From a virus, in the IMG/VR virus record IMGVR_UViG_3300043425_001190, positions 1 to 64,000 of that record: a stretch of 64,000 nucleotides of DNA, one strand, 5' to 3'. Shown here piece by piece: positions 16,921 through 24,397 of this stretch. Numbering within the stretch: the stretch's first letter is position 1; the number at the start of each line of letters is the position of its first letter. The notes beneath the pieces were generated by a model. The model did not search any database. It was not told the origin of the DNA and saw only the letters and a program-made list of their open reading frames with translations. Both the position numbers and the translations under genes were made by a program.

Positions 16921-17837
16921 TGAGCATCTCAATCGTCATCACCGCCACAATGGCGGTAGCCACCAACAACGGGTACACCGTCAACATCATCCAAAGCCAA
17001 AACCCAGAAGCTTACGAGCAGATCGTAAAGATCATCAAGGCCCGGAAAGCCGGGGCTCGTGAAGCGGCATGGGAGGTGGCCGAGGCTAACGACCCTATTG
17101 CCATTTTGAAAAAGAAGGTTAAAAGTGACCGCATCGCTATCAAGGATGGGCACGTATTTATTGACGGCCGTGATTTGGCCGATAGTGCCTTGGATGCACG
17201 AATTTACGATTTGATACAATCTGGCCATAGCATCAGCCGGATGATCAAATTCTTCGACCGGGTTAAGGCCAACCCAAGTCCCGAATCGGTGAAGGACATT
17301 TTCACCTTCCTTGAGAAAAACCGCATTGAAATCAGCGAACGCGGTGAGTTGCTGACATATAAGAAGGTTAGACGCAAAGCTGACGGTACCATGTGGGACT
17401 GCCATAACGGTACGGTTGAATACAAAATCGGTGTTGCTACCACAATGAAGCGAAGTGACTGTGATCACGACAGAAATTCGCATTGTAGCCGTGGATTGCA
17501 TATCTCTGGGTGGGGGTACTCGTTCAACGGTGATGTCAAGCTGCTGTGTGCCATCGACCCGGCTGATGTGGTTGCTGTCCCTACCGACCATAATGGCCAG
17601 AAGATGCGGGCATGCAAGGTTACACCGCTGTGTGAGTATAACCACTCAGAACCGCTCAACATCGAACTGGTGTCTGGTAAAGCCCGTCTGGGTAAGGTGT
17701 TCCATAAGGTTTCGGTAACCAAAGCCAAGGAAATCGCCGAGGCAATCGAAACCAAAGGCCGAAGTGCGATGAAGAAGGATAACCAAACCAAGATCAAGAA
17801 GATCAAAGCCGGCAAGAAACGCGGTAATAAGAAATAA
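16920..17837 (+). CDS. rIIB: rIIB-like protein
   Basis: 305 residues (T4 RIIB is 312). The C-terminal half carries the family signature: FTFLEKNRIEISERGELLTYKKV, then WDCHNGTV, CSRGLH, DPADVV and KMRAC, all with T4 counterparts. The N-terminal domain differs from T4's helix-turn-helix segment. It is coupled to rIIA by TAATG and followed by a terminator-like hairpin, so rIIA-rIIB is one transcript. The lysine-rich tail (about 30 residues) is unusual. Confidence 0.85.
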   Translation: MSISIVITATMAVATNNGYTVNIIQSQNPEAYEQIVKIIKARKAGAREAAWEVAEANDPIAILKKKVKSDRIAIKDGHVFIDGRDLADSALDARIYDLIQSGHSISRMIKFFDRVKANPSPESVKDIFTFLEKNRIEISERGELLTYKKVRRKADGTMWDCHNGTVEYKIGVATTMKRSDCDHDRNSHCSRGLHISGWGYSFNGDVKLLCAIDPADVVAVPTDHNGQKMRACKVTPLCEYNHSEPLNIELVSGKARLGKVFHKVSVTKAKEIAEAIETKGRSAMKKDNQTKIKKIKAGKKRGNKK

Positions 17838-17844
17838 GAAACAC

Positions 17845-17867
17845 GGGGCGGCCACCAAGGCCGCCCC
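17845..17867 (+). terminator. Hairpin after rIIB
   Basis: A 9-bp all-GC stem GGGGCGGCC/GGCCGCCCC with loop ACCAA, immediately after the rIIB stop. It is followed by TAAAC, with no T-run. Confidence 0.55.
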
Positions 17868-17887
17868 TAAACATACGGAGACGTGAC

Positions 17888-18124
17888 ATGTACAACATCC
17901 AAGAACCCGGCCATCAGGGTTGCACCAACACATATTTTTGGTTTACATCATCGGTCGACGAGAACGGTGAGGTTGCCGAGTGTGTGAAGTTAGATCACAA
18001 CCTATACACAGTGTACCACCGGTCAGAAGGTGGAGAGGTAACGTTTATTGACCACAAAACAAACAAATCTGACGCCATGCTGGTTGTGGCTGTCATGAAC
18101 ACAGAGGAGAAAGAAGATGAATGA
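17888..18124 (+). CDS. Small hypothetical protein, 78 aa
   Basis: Not recognised. It follows a CGGAG ribosome site after the rIIB hairpin. It is acidic at the C-terminus and beta-rich in the centre. It overlaps the next gene by eight bases. Confidence 0.65.
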   Translation: MYNIQEPGHQGCTNTYFWFTSSVDENGEVAECVKLDHNLYTVYHRSEGGEVTFIDHKTNKSDAMLVVAVMNTEEKEDE

Positions 18125-18467
18125 TGTCCCATGCCCAAAAGGATCTGAGTTTTACATCCTTCGCAGAACTCCGGCGTGTGCCTATACATCAACAAACCTG
18201 CCGGGGTTAAAAATGATAGTAAACTATATGGATGAGATTTTGTCTACCATTGGTATTTGTGGTATAGGCCATCATGCTTTAACTGTTAGATATCTGGAGA
18301 CTAATACCATCCCAGACTCAATGGATCAGTCATCGCTGATGTATTACAGTTATTATATGGTAGACGACAACGGTATGCCAACAAACATACCAATACCAAA
18401 TATCAAAGAGTTCATGCAATCGAGATACAAATACGAAAACGTCATAAGAAACGAGGCATTATCATGA
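18117..18467 (+). CDS. Hypothetical protein, 116 aa
   Basis: Not recognised. It starts in an overlap with the preceding gene and ends in ATGA overlap with the lysozyme-like gene. It is Tyr/Met rich and contains one run of PIPNIK near the C-terminus. Its position beside a lysis gene suggests, but does not prove, a lysis-related role. Confidence 0.65.
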   Translation: MNDVPCPKGSEFYILRRTPACAYTSTNLPGLKMIVNYMDEILSTIGICGIGHHALTVRYLETNTIPDSMDQSSLMYYSYYMVDDNGMPTNIPIPNIKEFMQSRYKYENVIRNEALS

Positions 18468-18865
18468 CCACACTACTATCATTAATGTTAATGCTTGAAC
18501 CAACAGAGGCCGAGTACAAGAAGGCTTGGTCGGTTATCACGGTGGTTGAGTCTGAGCGAAACCCGAATGCGTACAGGAAGGAGGAAGGTGCAGTTGGCAT
18601 CGCTCAGATACGACAGGCTTATCTAACGGATTCTGGTGTCAAAGCCACATTAAAAGATATGTACGACCCAGCTATATCGTATAAGGTGTATCGTGGGTAT
18701 ATGAAGCGCTATAAACCACAGAGTTATGAAGAAATCTTCAGACTACACAACGGTGGACCAGGGTGGAAAATAAAACGACATCTGACCGAGAAATACATGA
18801 CCAAAATACGCATTGCCAGCCTTCGTCTCAGCTCAGCTGTTGAACAACGGCTGGCATCGCGTTAA
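18464..18865 (+). CDS. Lytic-transglycosylase/lysozyme-type peptidoglycan hydrolase
   Basis: 133 residues with the SLT-lysozyme pattern: catalytic Glu in TVVESERNPNAY (Glu29), then GAVGIAQIR (42-50) equivalent to the GLMQI motif, then DPAISYKVYRGY and FRLHNGGPGW for the last helix and active-site floor. It is about the length of the bare catalytic domain. The N-terminus (MTTLLSLMLML) is hydrophobic but too short for a clear signal. It probably cleaves the cell-wall glycan at lysis. It is next to rIIA/rIIB, in a lysis-control context. Confidence 0.7.
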   Translation: MTTLLSLMLMLEPTEAEYKKAWSVITVVESERNPNAYRKEEGAVGIAQIRQAYLTDSGVKATLKDMYDPAISYKVYRGYMKRYKPQSYEEIFRLHNGGPGWKIKRHLTEKYMTKIRIASLRLSSAVEQRLASR

Positions 18866-18886
18866 ATTTTTACAGGAGAAAAGAAA

Positions 18887-19342
18887 ATGAGCCAATACGA
18901 ACAGTACCTTGACCAATCACTCGACGGTCTTGTTGATTTCATAATGAAGGGCGGCGTTTCCGATTCCGGTGGGGCTGACTACCAGCTCAAACATATTGCC
19001 AACGAATGGATGGTTGGTGAAACTGTACGGGCTAATAAAGAAGTTGTTATTTCGCATAACCAGGCCAAAAGCGGCGAGATGATGAGAGAGTCTTATAAGC
19101 GGTATGAATCAATCGCCGATCGTTATTTGCCTGGGATTTTCTTTTCTCACCTTGCCTCAACAACAGAGCCTGGTAGGGTGATATTATACTTCAGGCTAAG
19201 CAGTTCCAAATCTCATACTGGAAAGACAATTTTCTTTGCTGGCATCAACGAGAACTGGAGAATTTCAGACCTAGTGGCAGACTGCATCCTCAATAGACAT
19301 AATCTTGTCGATCTAATACGTAAAAAAGGAGAATTGTTATGA
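18887..19342 (+). CDS. Hypothetical protein, 151 aa
   Basis: Not recognised. It has a strong ribosome site (CAGGAG). It is helical, with no cysteine cluster or membrane segment. It is coupled to the next gene by ATGA. Confidence 0.7.
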   Translation: MSQYEQYLDQSLDGLVDFIMKGGVSDSGGADYQLKHIANEWMVGETVRANKEVVISHNQAKSGEMMRESYKRYESIADRYLPGIFFSHLASTTEPGRVILYFRLSSSKSHTGKTIFFAGINENWRISDLVADCILNRHNLVDLIRKKGELL

Positions 19343-19677
19343 AAAAGCGTGACAAATCAATCTACGACCAAAACACTATTGACACCATCCATCTGATCGC
19401 CGTGGCCGGCACCGATGTAGACTTTGTCAAAAAGTGCACCAGTATGCCACCAGATCATCCGGTCATGAAATATATAATGTCATTCGTTAAAACTGTTGAA
19501 GGCGTTCACGTACTAGAGATTGCCAGACGGTACAACATGTCTGCCTCCAACTTTGGCAAGATCGGCCCGGTTTTAATCAACAGCCAAGAGTTGTTTGTCA
19601 TTGACACCCTTATGGGTGGACTCTGTGAGGTGGCCACTGAAATGGCGGTTGAAGGTTTCTCCGAGGTTTTAAAATAA
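19339..19677 (+). CDS. Possible helix-turn-helix protein, 112 aa
   Basis: Residues 55-75 (HVLEIARRYNMSASNFGKIG) fit a helix-turn-helix. The rest is helical. It is the last gene before the 245-nt RNA region, and its 3' end contains a possible promoter for that RNA. A regulatory role is plausible only from the motif. Confidence 0.65.
   Translation: MKKRDKSIYDQNTIDTIHLIAVAGTDVDFVKKCTSMPPDHPVMKYIMSFVKTVEGVHVLEIARRYNMSASNFGKIGPVLINSQELFVIDTLMGGLCEVATEMAVEGFSEVLK
19649..19675 (+). promoter_or_regulatory. Possible promoter for the structured RNA
   Basis: TTGAAG (19649-19654), a 15-nt spacer and TAAAAT (19670-19675) lie at the end of the preceding gene; the -10 overlaps its stop. Transcription would start near 19682, at the first base-paired part of the RNA. 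The short spacer lowers confidence. Confidence 0.35.
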
Positions 19678-19905
19678 TTCTAGGTGGGCGGGTAGTTCAG
19701 ACATGTTGCCCAGGAGTGTAGGCGGTGGGCGCCCCAACGAGAGTTCATCCCCACAGCCTGATCGCAGTCGTTTGGTCCTTGCCAGTCGAAAGATTGGTCC
19801 CGAAACGATTCGGTATTGGTCGGTCATATTGAACCCCATCCTGGGCAGACCGGCATTTGAACCCGCAGCTTTCCTTGACAGGGGCTGCGGGTTAACTTTT
19901 TTTTC
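19678..19905 (+). ncRNA. Candidate structured non-coding RNA, about 220 nt
   Basis: The gap has no good coding frame and is ten times longer than usual here. Foldable elements in order: TGGGC/GCCCA (19685-19689 with 19708-19712); a 10-position stem AGGCGGTGGG with CCCCACAGCCT, nine paired (19720-19729 with 19750-19759); CCGAA/TTCGG with an ACGA loop near 19800; GTCGGTC/GACCGGC (near 19820-19854); then a terminator with T8. No canonical tRNA cloverleaf fits. The role is unknown; a regulatory or protein-binding RNA is possible. Confidence 0.55.
19860..19904 (+). terminator. Rho-independent terminator with T8
   Basis: A 10-bp stem AACCCGCAGC/GCTGCGGGTT with a 14-nt loop, followed by AAC and eight T. 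It is the most canonical terminator in the window and ends the structured RNA just before the ribosome site of the next gene. Confidence 0.85.
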
Positions 19906-19922
19906 TTTAAAGGAGACATAGC

Positions 19923-20327
19923 ATGCGAACACACATATTTGGTGGAGATCTTTTGACTGTTGAAATACGCGAACACTCGATGTTCCACATGATATCACAA
20001 TATACTGGCAGAGAAACGTGGGACATTGTTTTAGATGTTGACATCGGACGTCAGCATAAAGTGGTCAATAAATGGGGAAGGCATAACGATGTTCCGTTGT
20101 GTTTCCATTGCGAGGAGTCAAACATATCGATCACATCAGCCCTGATTCCACAAATAAAGTTGGCTAAAGACGGTACAGCCGATCAGTTTTACGTTATTGG
20201 TCATGATTCAAAACATACTAGATGTAAAATCGCGTTTATTAACCCATCAATTAACCAGGTGGATAAGTTTATTGCCCGTCTCAAGATTGCAGTCAATAAC
20301 TTCAACAATAAAGGTGGGTTTAAATGA
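19923..20327 (+). CDS. Hypothetical protein, 134 aa
   Basis: Not recognised. AAAGGAGA precedes the ATG. It is beta-rich and His-rich in its N-terminal half. Being directly after a strong terminator, it needs readthrough or its own promoter; I see no clear one. It overlaps the next gene (ATGA). Confidence 0.65.
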   Translation: MRTHIFGGDLLTVEIREHSMFHMISQYTGRETWDIVLDVDIGRQHKVVNKWGRHNDVPLCFHCEESNISITSALIPQIKLAKDGTADQFYVIGHDSKHTRCKIAFINPSINQVDKFIARLKIAVNNFNNKGGFK

Positions 20328-20611
20328 ACCACGGGTTTGGGCATATGATATTTTTCATTTTCATGTATATGGCATCAGCATTGGTAATTGGTGCAGCAAT
20401 GACATTTTTGCTTAAACTCAAAGACCGTCGCCGCACCAAGGCAGTTAATAACGCCTGGGTGTATGGTTACGTTAAAGGGACACGGGCTAGACTAAACACA
20501 ATCACCAACCAATGCCAGTTTGTGCTATGGAAAGCCGGAGAGCAAGGGCACACCGAGGATTTCTGGCACAATATGGGTGATGGGTGGGTTAAACACTTCG
20601 TTGCCGACTAA
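20324..20611 (+). CDS. Small membrane-anchored protein, 95 aa
   Basis: One hydrophobic segment at about residues 8-31 (IFFIFMYMASALVIGAAMTF) is followed by a basic stretch (KLKDRRRTK), so the C-terminal domain should face the cytoplasm. The soluble part is Trp rich and not recognised. It is coupled by ATGA to the previous gene. Confidence 0.65.
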   Translation: MNHGFGHMIFFIFMYMASALVIGAAMTFLLKLKDRRRTKAVNNAWVYGYVKGTRARLNTITNQCQFVLWKAGEQGHTEDFWHNMGDGWVKHFVAD

Positions 20612-20621
20612 GGAGTTACCA

Positions 20622-20834
20622 GTGAGCACAGACCAAAAAACCAAATACGCCTTCAAGGTTAGCAGCTTTGGTGGCAACTTCATCACCAAAAAAGGAGACA
20701 CATTCTTTGAGGTGACAAATTCAGATGATGCTCTACAGAGATCGCCAGCCACACTTAAACGCATCGGCCGCGAGTACTATCACAGTGGGCTATACCGGTG
20801 GGCCGGTATGCTTGATATTGTACCAGTTCAATAA
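20622..20834 (+). CDS. Small hypothetical protein, GTG start, 70 aa
   Basis: The GTG at 20622 follows a good ribosome site (AAGGAG); the upstream part of the open frame lies inside the preceding gene. It is basic and beta-rich and not recognised. Confidence 0.6.
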   Translation: MSTDQKTKYAFKVSSFGGNFITKKGDTFFEVTNSDDALQRSPATLKRIGREYYHSGLYRWAGMLDIVPVQ

Positions 20835-20847
20835 CCAAGGAGACAGT

Positions 20848-21234
20848 ATGATTATCGTAAAAGAGCGCGGAGATTGCCCAGATACCACCATCTGGGCAGA
20901 AGGATATTTTGCCAACAAGGAGCACCCAGAATACCAGACAGTGACTGAAGGGGTTGATTACCCGGAAAAGAAGGTTATCCTAGAAATGCTGGATGTAGCC
21001 GAGGGAAAGGCCAAGAATATCGGGTATCTTGGCTGGTCAACCTGCCGGGTGTGTCGGTGTCACAACGGATCACGAGAGTTTGTGTTCAGTCCATCAAGTA
21101 CCGATTGGTCAGCCGGCGAGTACCGATGGCCGGAGGGGTTGAAGCATTACATCGAAAAGCACAGTTATAAACCGTCAGACGTATTCATTAAACTACTGAG
21201 GTATATGGTTACCATACCTAAAAATCAATTTTAG
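20848..21234 (+). CDS. Hypothetical protein with CRVCRC motif, 128 aa
   Basis: The ATG at 20848 follows AAGGAG. The centre contains TCRVCRCHNGSREF, a cysteine/histidine cluster that could hold one metal. The fold is otherwise not recognised. It converges on the minus-strand endonuclease gene 11 bases beyond its stop. Confidence 0.7.
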   Translation: MIIVKERGDCPDTTIWAEGYFANKEHPEYQTVTEGVDYPEKKVILEMLDVAEGKAKNIGYLGWSTCRVCRCHNGSREFVFSPSSTDWSAGEYRWPEGLKHYIEKHSYKPSDVFIKLLRYMVTIPKNQF

Positions 21235-21245
21235 AAATAATGTCG

Positions 21246-22148
21246 TCAATAACATCGTAATTGTTCTAAGCATAGGTTAACGGACTCCGTTAACTTATGT
21301 TTGTTACTAGCATCGATTCTGATAAACCCCAACCCAGTCCATGAATGAATAATTCGTTGTCTTTCAGCGTCTTCAATAACGGTATACCGATGGTGTTTTT
21401 CGTCGACCTCAAGATGTAATAGAATGTCAGTCAGTAAAAAATCCACCCGATATCTTTTTCCGTTTATAATGTATACTTTTTCACAAATGTACTTGATACC
21501 ATTATCGTCTAATGCCTGCCTAACAAACTCCTGCATCCTCATCTTTTTTTCAATGTTGCCACACACTGGACATCCGTTACCAGACAGGTGTCTGTTTGGT
21601 GATTGCATAAACCCACCGTGATTTCTACATAATATTTTAACTTTTGTTCTAGCGTTAATATATACAACATCTTTGTATTCATACCTGTTTTCGTGTATGG
21701 CGTTAGACTTCTCAGCAAAAACCGCACCACATGACTGTGCAAATAACGAAGTACTGTTTTCATAACACTTCGGGCAACCATGCCCTCTTAGATGTAAGGC
21801 TACCGATTGCGTAAACACACCATGGACGTGGCATGTTATATTGATTTTATCTTTAATTCTAGTATACAACACCTCTTCATATGTATATCTGCCACCATGT
21901 ACTGATTTCAACCTTTCTACCACAGTTGATGAAGCACGCTCCCTTGCTCCGGCTGGGCCTTTACAAAGGTTGCACCCTTTCCCTATTGAGTGCGCATATG
22001 GCAACTGCCAAAAACTACCATGTAAACGACAGATTATTTCTATCTTAGTTCTGGCATTGATGTATTTTGACTTTGAATAGCAGTACACCCCGTTATGGAT
22101 GTCAGCTGACTTTCGAACAAAAGTATCCTGGGTAAGTACTTCAGCCAT
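21246..22148 (-). CDS. DUF723-repeat endonuclease, probable homing endonuclease
   Basis: 300 residues. Three DUF723-like repeats, each with a YxNARTKxxIxCxxHG-type core and a distal GxGCPxC pair, make zinc-like DNA-binding modules. The C-terminal domain (VDFLLTDILLHLEVDEKHH, then QRIIHSWTGLGFIRI) resembles a Vsr/PD-(D/E)xK nuclease. The combination is typical of mobile phage nucleases. The start at 22148 is chosen for its AGGAG site; an upstream in-frame ATG would run through the hairpin at 22181. Like the HNH gene it is antisense to its plus-strand neighbour. Confidence 0.75.
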   Translation of the reverse strand: MAEVLTQDTFVRKSADIHNGVYCYSKSKYINARTKIEIICRLHGSFWQLPYAHSIGKGCNLCKGPAGARERASSTVVERLKSVHGGRYTYEEVLYTRIKDKINITCHVHGVFTQSVALHLRGHGCPKCYENSTSLFAQSCGAVFAEKSNAIHENRYEYKDVVYINARTKVKILCRNHGGFMQSPNRHLSGNGCPVCGNIEKKMRMQEFVRQALDDNGIKYICEKVYIINGKRYRVDFLLTDILLHLEVDEKHHRYTVIEDAERQRIIHSWTGLGFIRIDASNKHKLTESVNLCLEQLRCY

Positions 22149-22180
22149 GACACGTCTCCTAAGCAGTTTCGTGTTGTGTA

Positions 22181-22209
22181 GATGGCAGCAGGTGCAAACT
22201 GCTGCCATC
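22181..22209 (-). other. Perfect 11-bp hairpin upstream of the endonuclease gene
   Basis: GATGGCAGCAG pairs with CTGCTGCCATC around a 7-nt loop, five bases after the stop of 22214-23488 on the minus strand and 32 nt before the endonuclease start. No T-run follows. It shares TGCAAACTGC with the hairpin upstream of the HNH gene. Confidence 0.65.
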
Positions 22210-22213
22210 ACCA

Positions 22214-23488
22214 TTATTTATCGGCGGTACTGTCTATCTCTGATACTATCTTATCAACCACACTGAAGTTATACCTCCAAACCAAAACCCTATGCAGCTG
22301 TTCCTTACAGAACAGCTGCATCTGTATACATGCCCTAGACAGATGAACTTTTGGTGCTCTAATCGGAAGATCGCCGCTTATGTCCACCACGTAGCCGAAG
22401 CTTTCGGTACGCTTCTCCCAGTTGATATACTTGGCTTTTCGGTGTTTAGTATTAATTGTCTGTTCCGAATACACCCTACCAATATTGGCCTCGTTGCGCC
22501 AGTAGACCTCATGGGTTGGTGGTATCTGCTGGCCATCAAGTGAGATGTAGTTTTCTACGGGGCAATCCCATTCTGACGACATATGCCCATGCAACGGATC
22601 GGCCGGGTCGATCAACTCGCACATGTGATGTCGATACACCGCCCCAGTACCAAACCGCAGTTTCTCGCCACTCAGTATATTGGCCACAAACCGTCTGGTT
22701 TCATGGTCTATCCACCATTTCCCGACGTTGATCCACGGCATACCGTCTACGCCGCTAGCCCTGATGGTGATCCTACCATTTCGCCAGAACCTAACCCCAC
22801 CAAAGGTCAGCCAGTGGAAGTTATGCGGGGTTATCATCATCGCCCAGTTTTCCCGCATGAAATCCGACACCCAGGATTTGTGGTTATTGGCCAACCCAGG
22901 CATCTTCACCTTGTGTGGCATGAAATACCCAAGATCTCCATCGGCCAACATCCCAGAGAAAGTGAACACGCTGTCACCAGCGTAGTCAGACGATATCACC
23001 CTCAACGAGTCGAGGTCAAAGAGGTGTTCGGCGTCATTCTCCCAGATGGTGAAAGAACCGAAACCGACGTCATTCTTCATTTGCTTCTTCAAGGCCAAGA
23101 GAGACGCTTTGACGGCCATTCGCCTGTTCTGATCTTGTGGAAGTTTGTTAAGCATCGGGACGGCTATCCGAACGATTTCTCCGGGCTCTTGTCTGGCATA
23201 TTGCTGAACCCGGTTTGTGCCTTCGTATTTCCAGTACAAGAAGTCAATAGCACCGTATAAACTGGCTCTGAATAACCACGGTTCAAACAACTTATTAAGC
23301 TTAACAGCAGCTTTATCTGAAACGGTTATTGGCTTAGGATCGGATTCATATTGTGAAACCGCCAACTCGGCATCTCCGTCATGGATTTCCATCCCGTCTG
23401 ATCTAACCCGGCAGCAAAACAGCCTGCGCAGTATTAGGTCAATAGCAGCTTTACCATGCCCAAGTTCAAAGATTTGTCTTATTGTCAT
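22214..23488 (-). CDS. Hypothetical protein, 424 aa
   Basis: Not recognised. The ATG at 23488 is taken as start because AGGAC lies upstream and the earlier frame overlaps the divergent gene. The protein is rich in Trp, His and Arg (WRNGRITIRASG, WIDHETRRF) and contains no obvious nuclease, ATPase or membrane motif. It is unusual as a long single minus-strand gene inside the early plus-strand block, paired with a mobile endonuclease. It may have arrived with it. Confidence 0.7.
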   Translation of the reverse strand: MTIRQIFELGHGKAAIDLILRRLFCCRVRSDGMEIHDGDAELAVSQYESDPKPITVSDKAAVKLNKLFEPWLFRASLYGAIDFLYWKYEGTNRVQQYARQEPGEIVRIAVPMLNKLPQDQNRRMAVKASLLALKKQMKNDVGFGSFTIWENDAEHLFDLDSLRVISSDYAGDSVFTFSGMLADGDLGYFMPHKVKMPGLANNHKSWVSDFMRENWAMMITPHNFHWLTFGGVRFWRNGRITIRASGVDGMPWINVGKWWIDHETRRFVANILSGEKLRFGTGAVYRHHMCELIDPADPLHGHMSSEWDCPVENYISLDGQQIPPTHEVYWRNEANIGRVYSEQTINTKHRKAKYINWEKRTESFGYVVDISGDLPIRAPKVHLSRACIQMQLFCKEQLHRVLVWRYNFSVVDKIVSEIDSTADK

Positions 23489-23492
23489 TTGG

Positions 23493-23521
23493 TTGACGTC
23501 CTGTGTACCAGCACTTACCTT
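23493..23521 (+). promoter_or_regulatory. Possible sigma-70 promoter
   Basis: TTGACG (23493-23498), a 17-nt spacer and TACCTT (23516-23521) lie in the divergent gap, pointing to the gene at 23550. The -35 is good and the -10 weak. A plus-strand promoter is needed here because the genes just upstream are antisense. Confidence 0.35.
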
Positions 23522-23549
23522 AACGGCACACCACAACACAGGAACACAC

Positions 23550-23885
23550 ATGAGCAAACTTTGTTACGTGGCCCACCCTGCCACCACCCATGGTGATTTG
23601 GCCGAAAATATGGCTAAACAACCGGCAATCTGCGCTACCTACGACCTTTCCAACGAGATTCCAATTAGCCCGTTGCTTTGCTTCGGTGGCTGGGTAGACC
23701 CGGCAATCGAAAACCATCATAAGGCCATGGCCGCGTGCTTTGCCCTTCTCAAACAATGTGATGAAATCCATATGTGGGGACAGTGGTGGTTGAGCAAAGG
23801 GTGCAAGCAGGAAGTAGAATTTGCCAAACGACACAACATTGCCATCGTCTACAAAACTCAACCGTATGGTGATGTTGTCGTGTAA
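23550..23885 (+). CDS. DUF7768/DUF4406-like (nucleoside deoxyribosyltransferase fold) protein
   Basis: 111 residues. The N-terminal YVAHPATTHGDLAENM, middle CFGGWVDPAIENHH and EIHMWGQWWLSKGCKQEVEFA match the compact Rossmann-like domain found in many phages and related to nucleoside 2-deoxyribosyltransferases and SLOG proteins. It may bind or cleave a nucleotide; the substrate is unknown. The start at 23550 follows CAGGAAC. It is the first gene of a plus-strand group after the minus-strand island. Confidence 0.65.
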   Translation: MSKLCYVAHPATTHGDLAENMAKQPAICATYDLSNEIPISPLLCFGGWVDPAIENHHKAMAACFALLKQCDEIHMWGQWWLSKGCKQEVEFAKRHNIAIVYKTQPYGDVVV

Positions 23886-23939
23886 CCACGTATTTTTAGT
23901 AGATAACCCAGCTGATACCAACAACAAGGAAATGAACAC

Positions 23940-24392
23940 ATGAGCCGTCCCCGTGCCACCCTAGCCAAACAAGGCATCAACTCGTTCCAACTCACTATCT
24001 CAGACAATGATGATGGTGAAACCGTCGCCATCAAGACTGTCATTCTCAAGGGTGACAAAGGAAACGGTAAGGTTGATATGTCTCCCGCTGCCGATTTCTT
24101 CTTCGGCATCCTCAATAAGATCAACCAGGCCCTGTCCGGCAGCGATGTCGTAAACGAAGCGTTCAAAGACGTTGAGGCCACCCGCAAGAGTGTCGAGGAA
24201 GCCCTCAAAGACCCGGAAAAGAAACAGGCCATCATGGCCGCAATCAAGGCTATGGACACCAACAAGACGTTTGAAAACGTCACCGGTGGAGATGCGGTGG
24301 CTGACGCCAACGAAGACGACACCGAAATCAAGGGTGGCATCATCCTTGACGACACCAAGAAAGGCACCGGCAACATCATCTTCCCAGGATAA
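23940..24392 (+). CDS. Hypothetical protein, 150 aa
   Basis: Not recognised. It has strong C-ending codon bias like the abundant-looking proteins at 5030 and 10740. The C-terminal half is a Lys/Glu/Asp-rich helix followed by an acidic, glycine-rich tail (DANEDDTEIKGGIILDD). The ribosome site is AAGGAAATG. Confidence 0.7.
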   Translation: MSRPRATLAKQGINSFQLTISDNDDGETVAIKTVILKGDKGNGKVDMSPAADFFFGILNKINQALSGSDVVNEAFKDVEATRKSVEEALKDPEKKQAIMAAIKAMDTNKTFENVTGGDAVADANEDDTEIKGGIILDDTKKGTGNIIFPG

Positions 24393-24397
24393 CCATC

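Noticed and set aside
19678-19905. tRNA gene(s) in the 245-nt gap, suggested by TAGTTCAG and TTCAAAT strings
   Set aside because: No T-arm with a 5-bp stem around the TTCAAAT or TTCATCC strings, and no acceptor pairing at the right distance on either strand. Kept as a general structured RNA instead.
19669-19998. Minus-strand open frame across the structured RNA
   Set aside because: No ribosome site, Arg/Ser/Pro-rich composition, and it spans a strong terminator and the start of the next gene.
22583-23260. Plus-strand open frame inside 22214-23488
   Set aside because: Pro/His/Arg-rich composition of an antisense shadow and no ribosome site; the minus frame is longer and has a start site.
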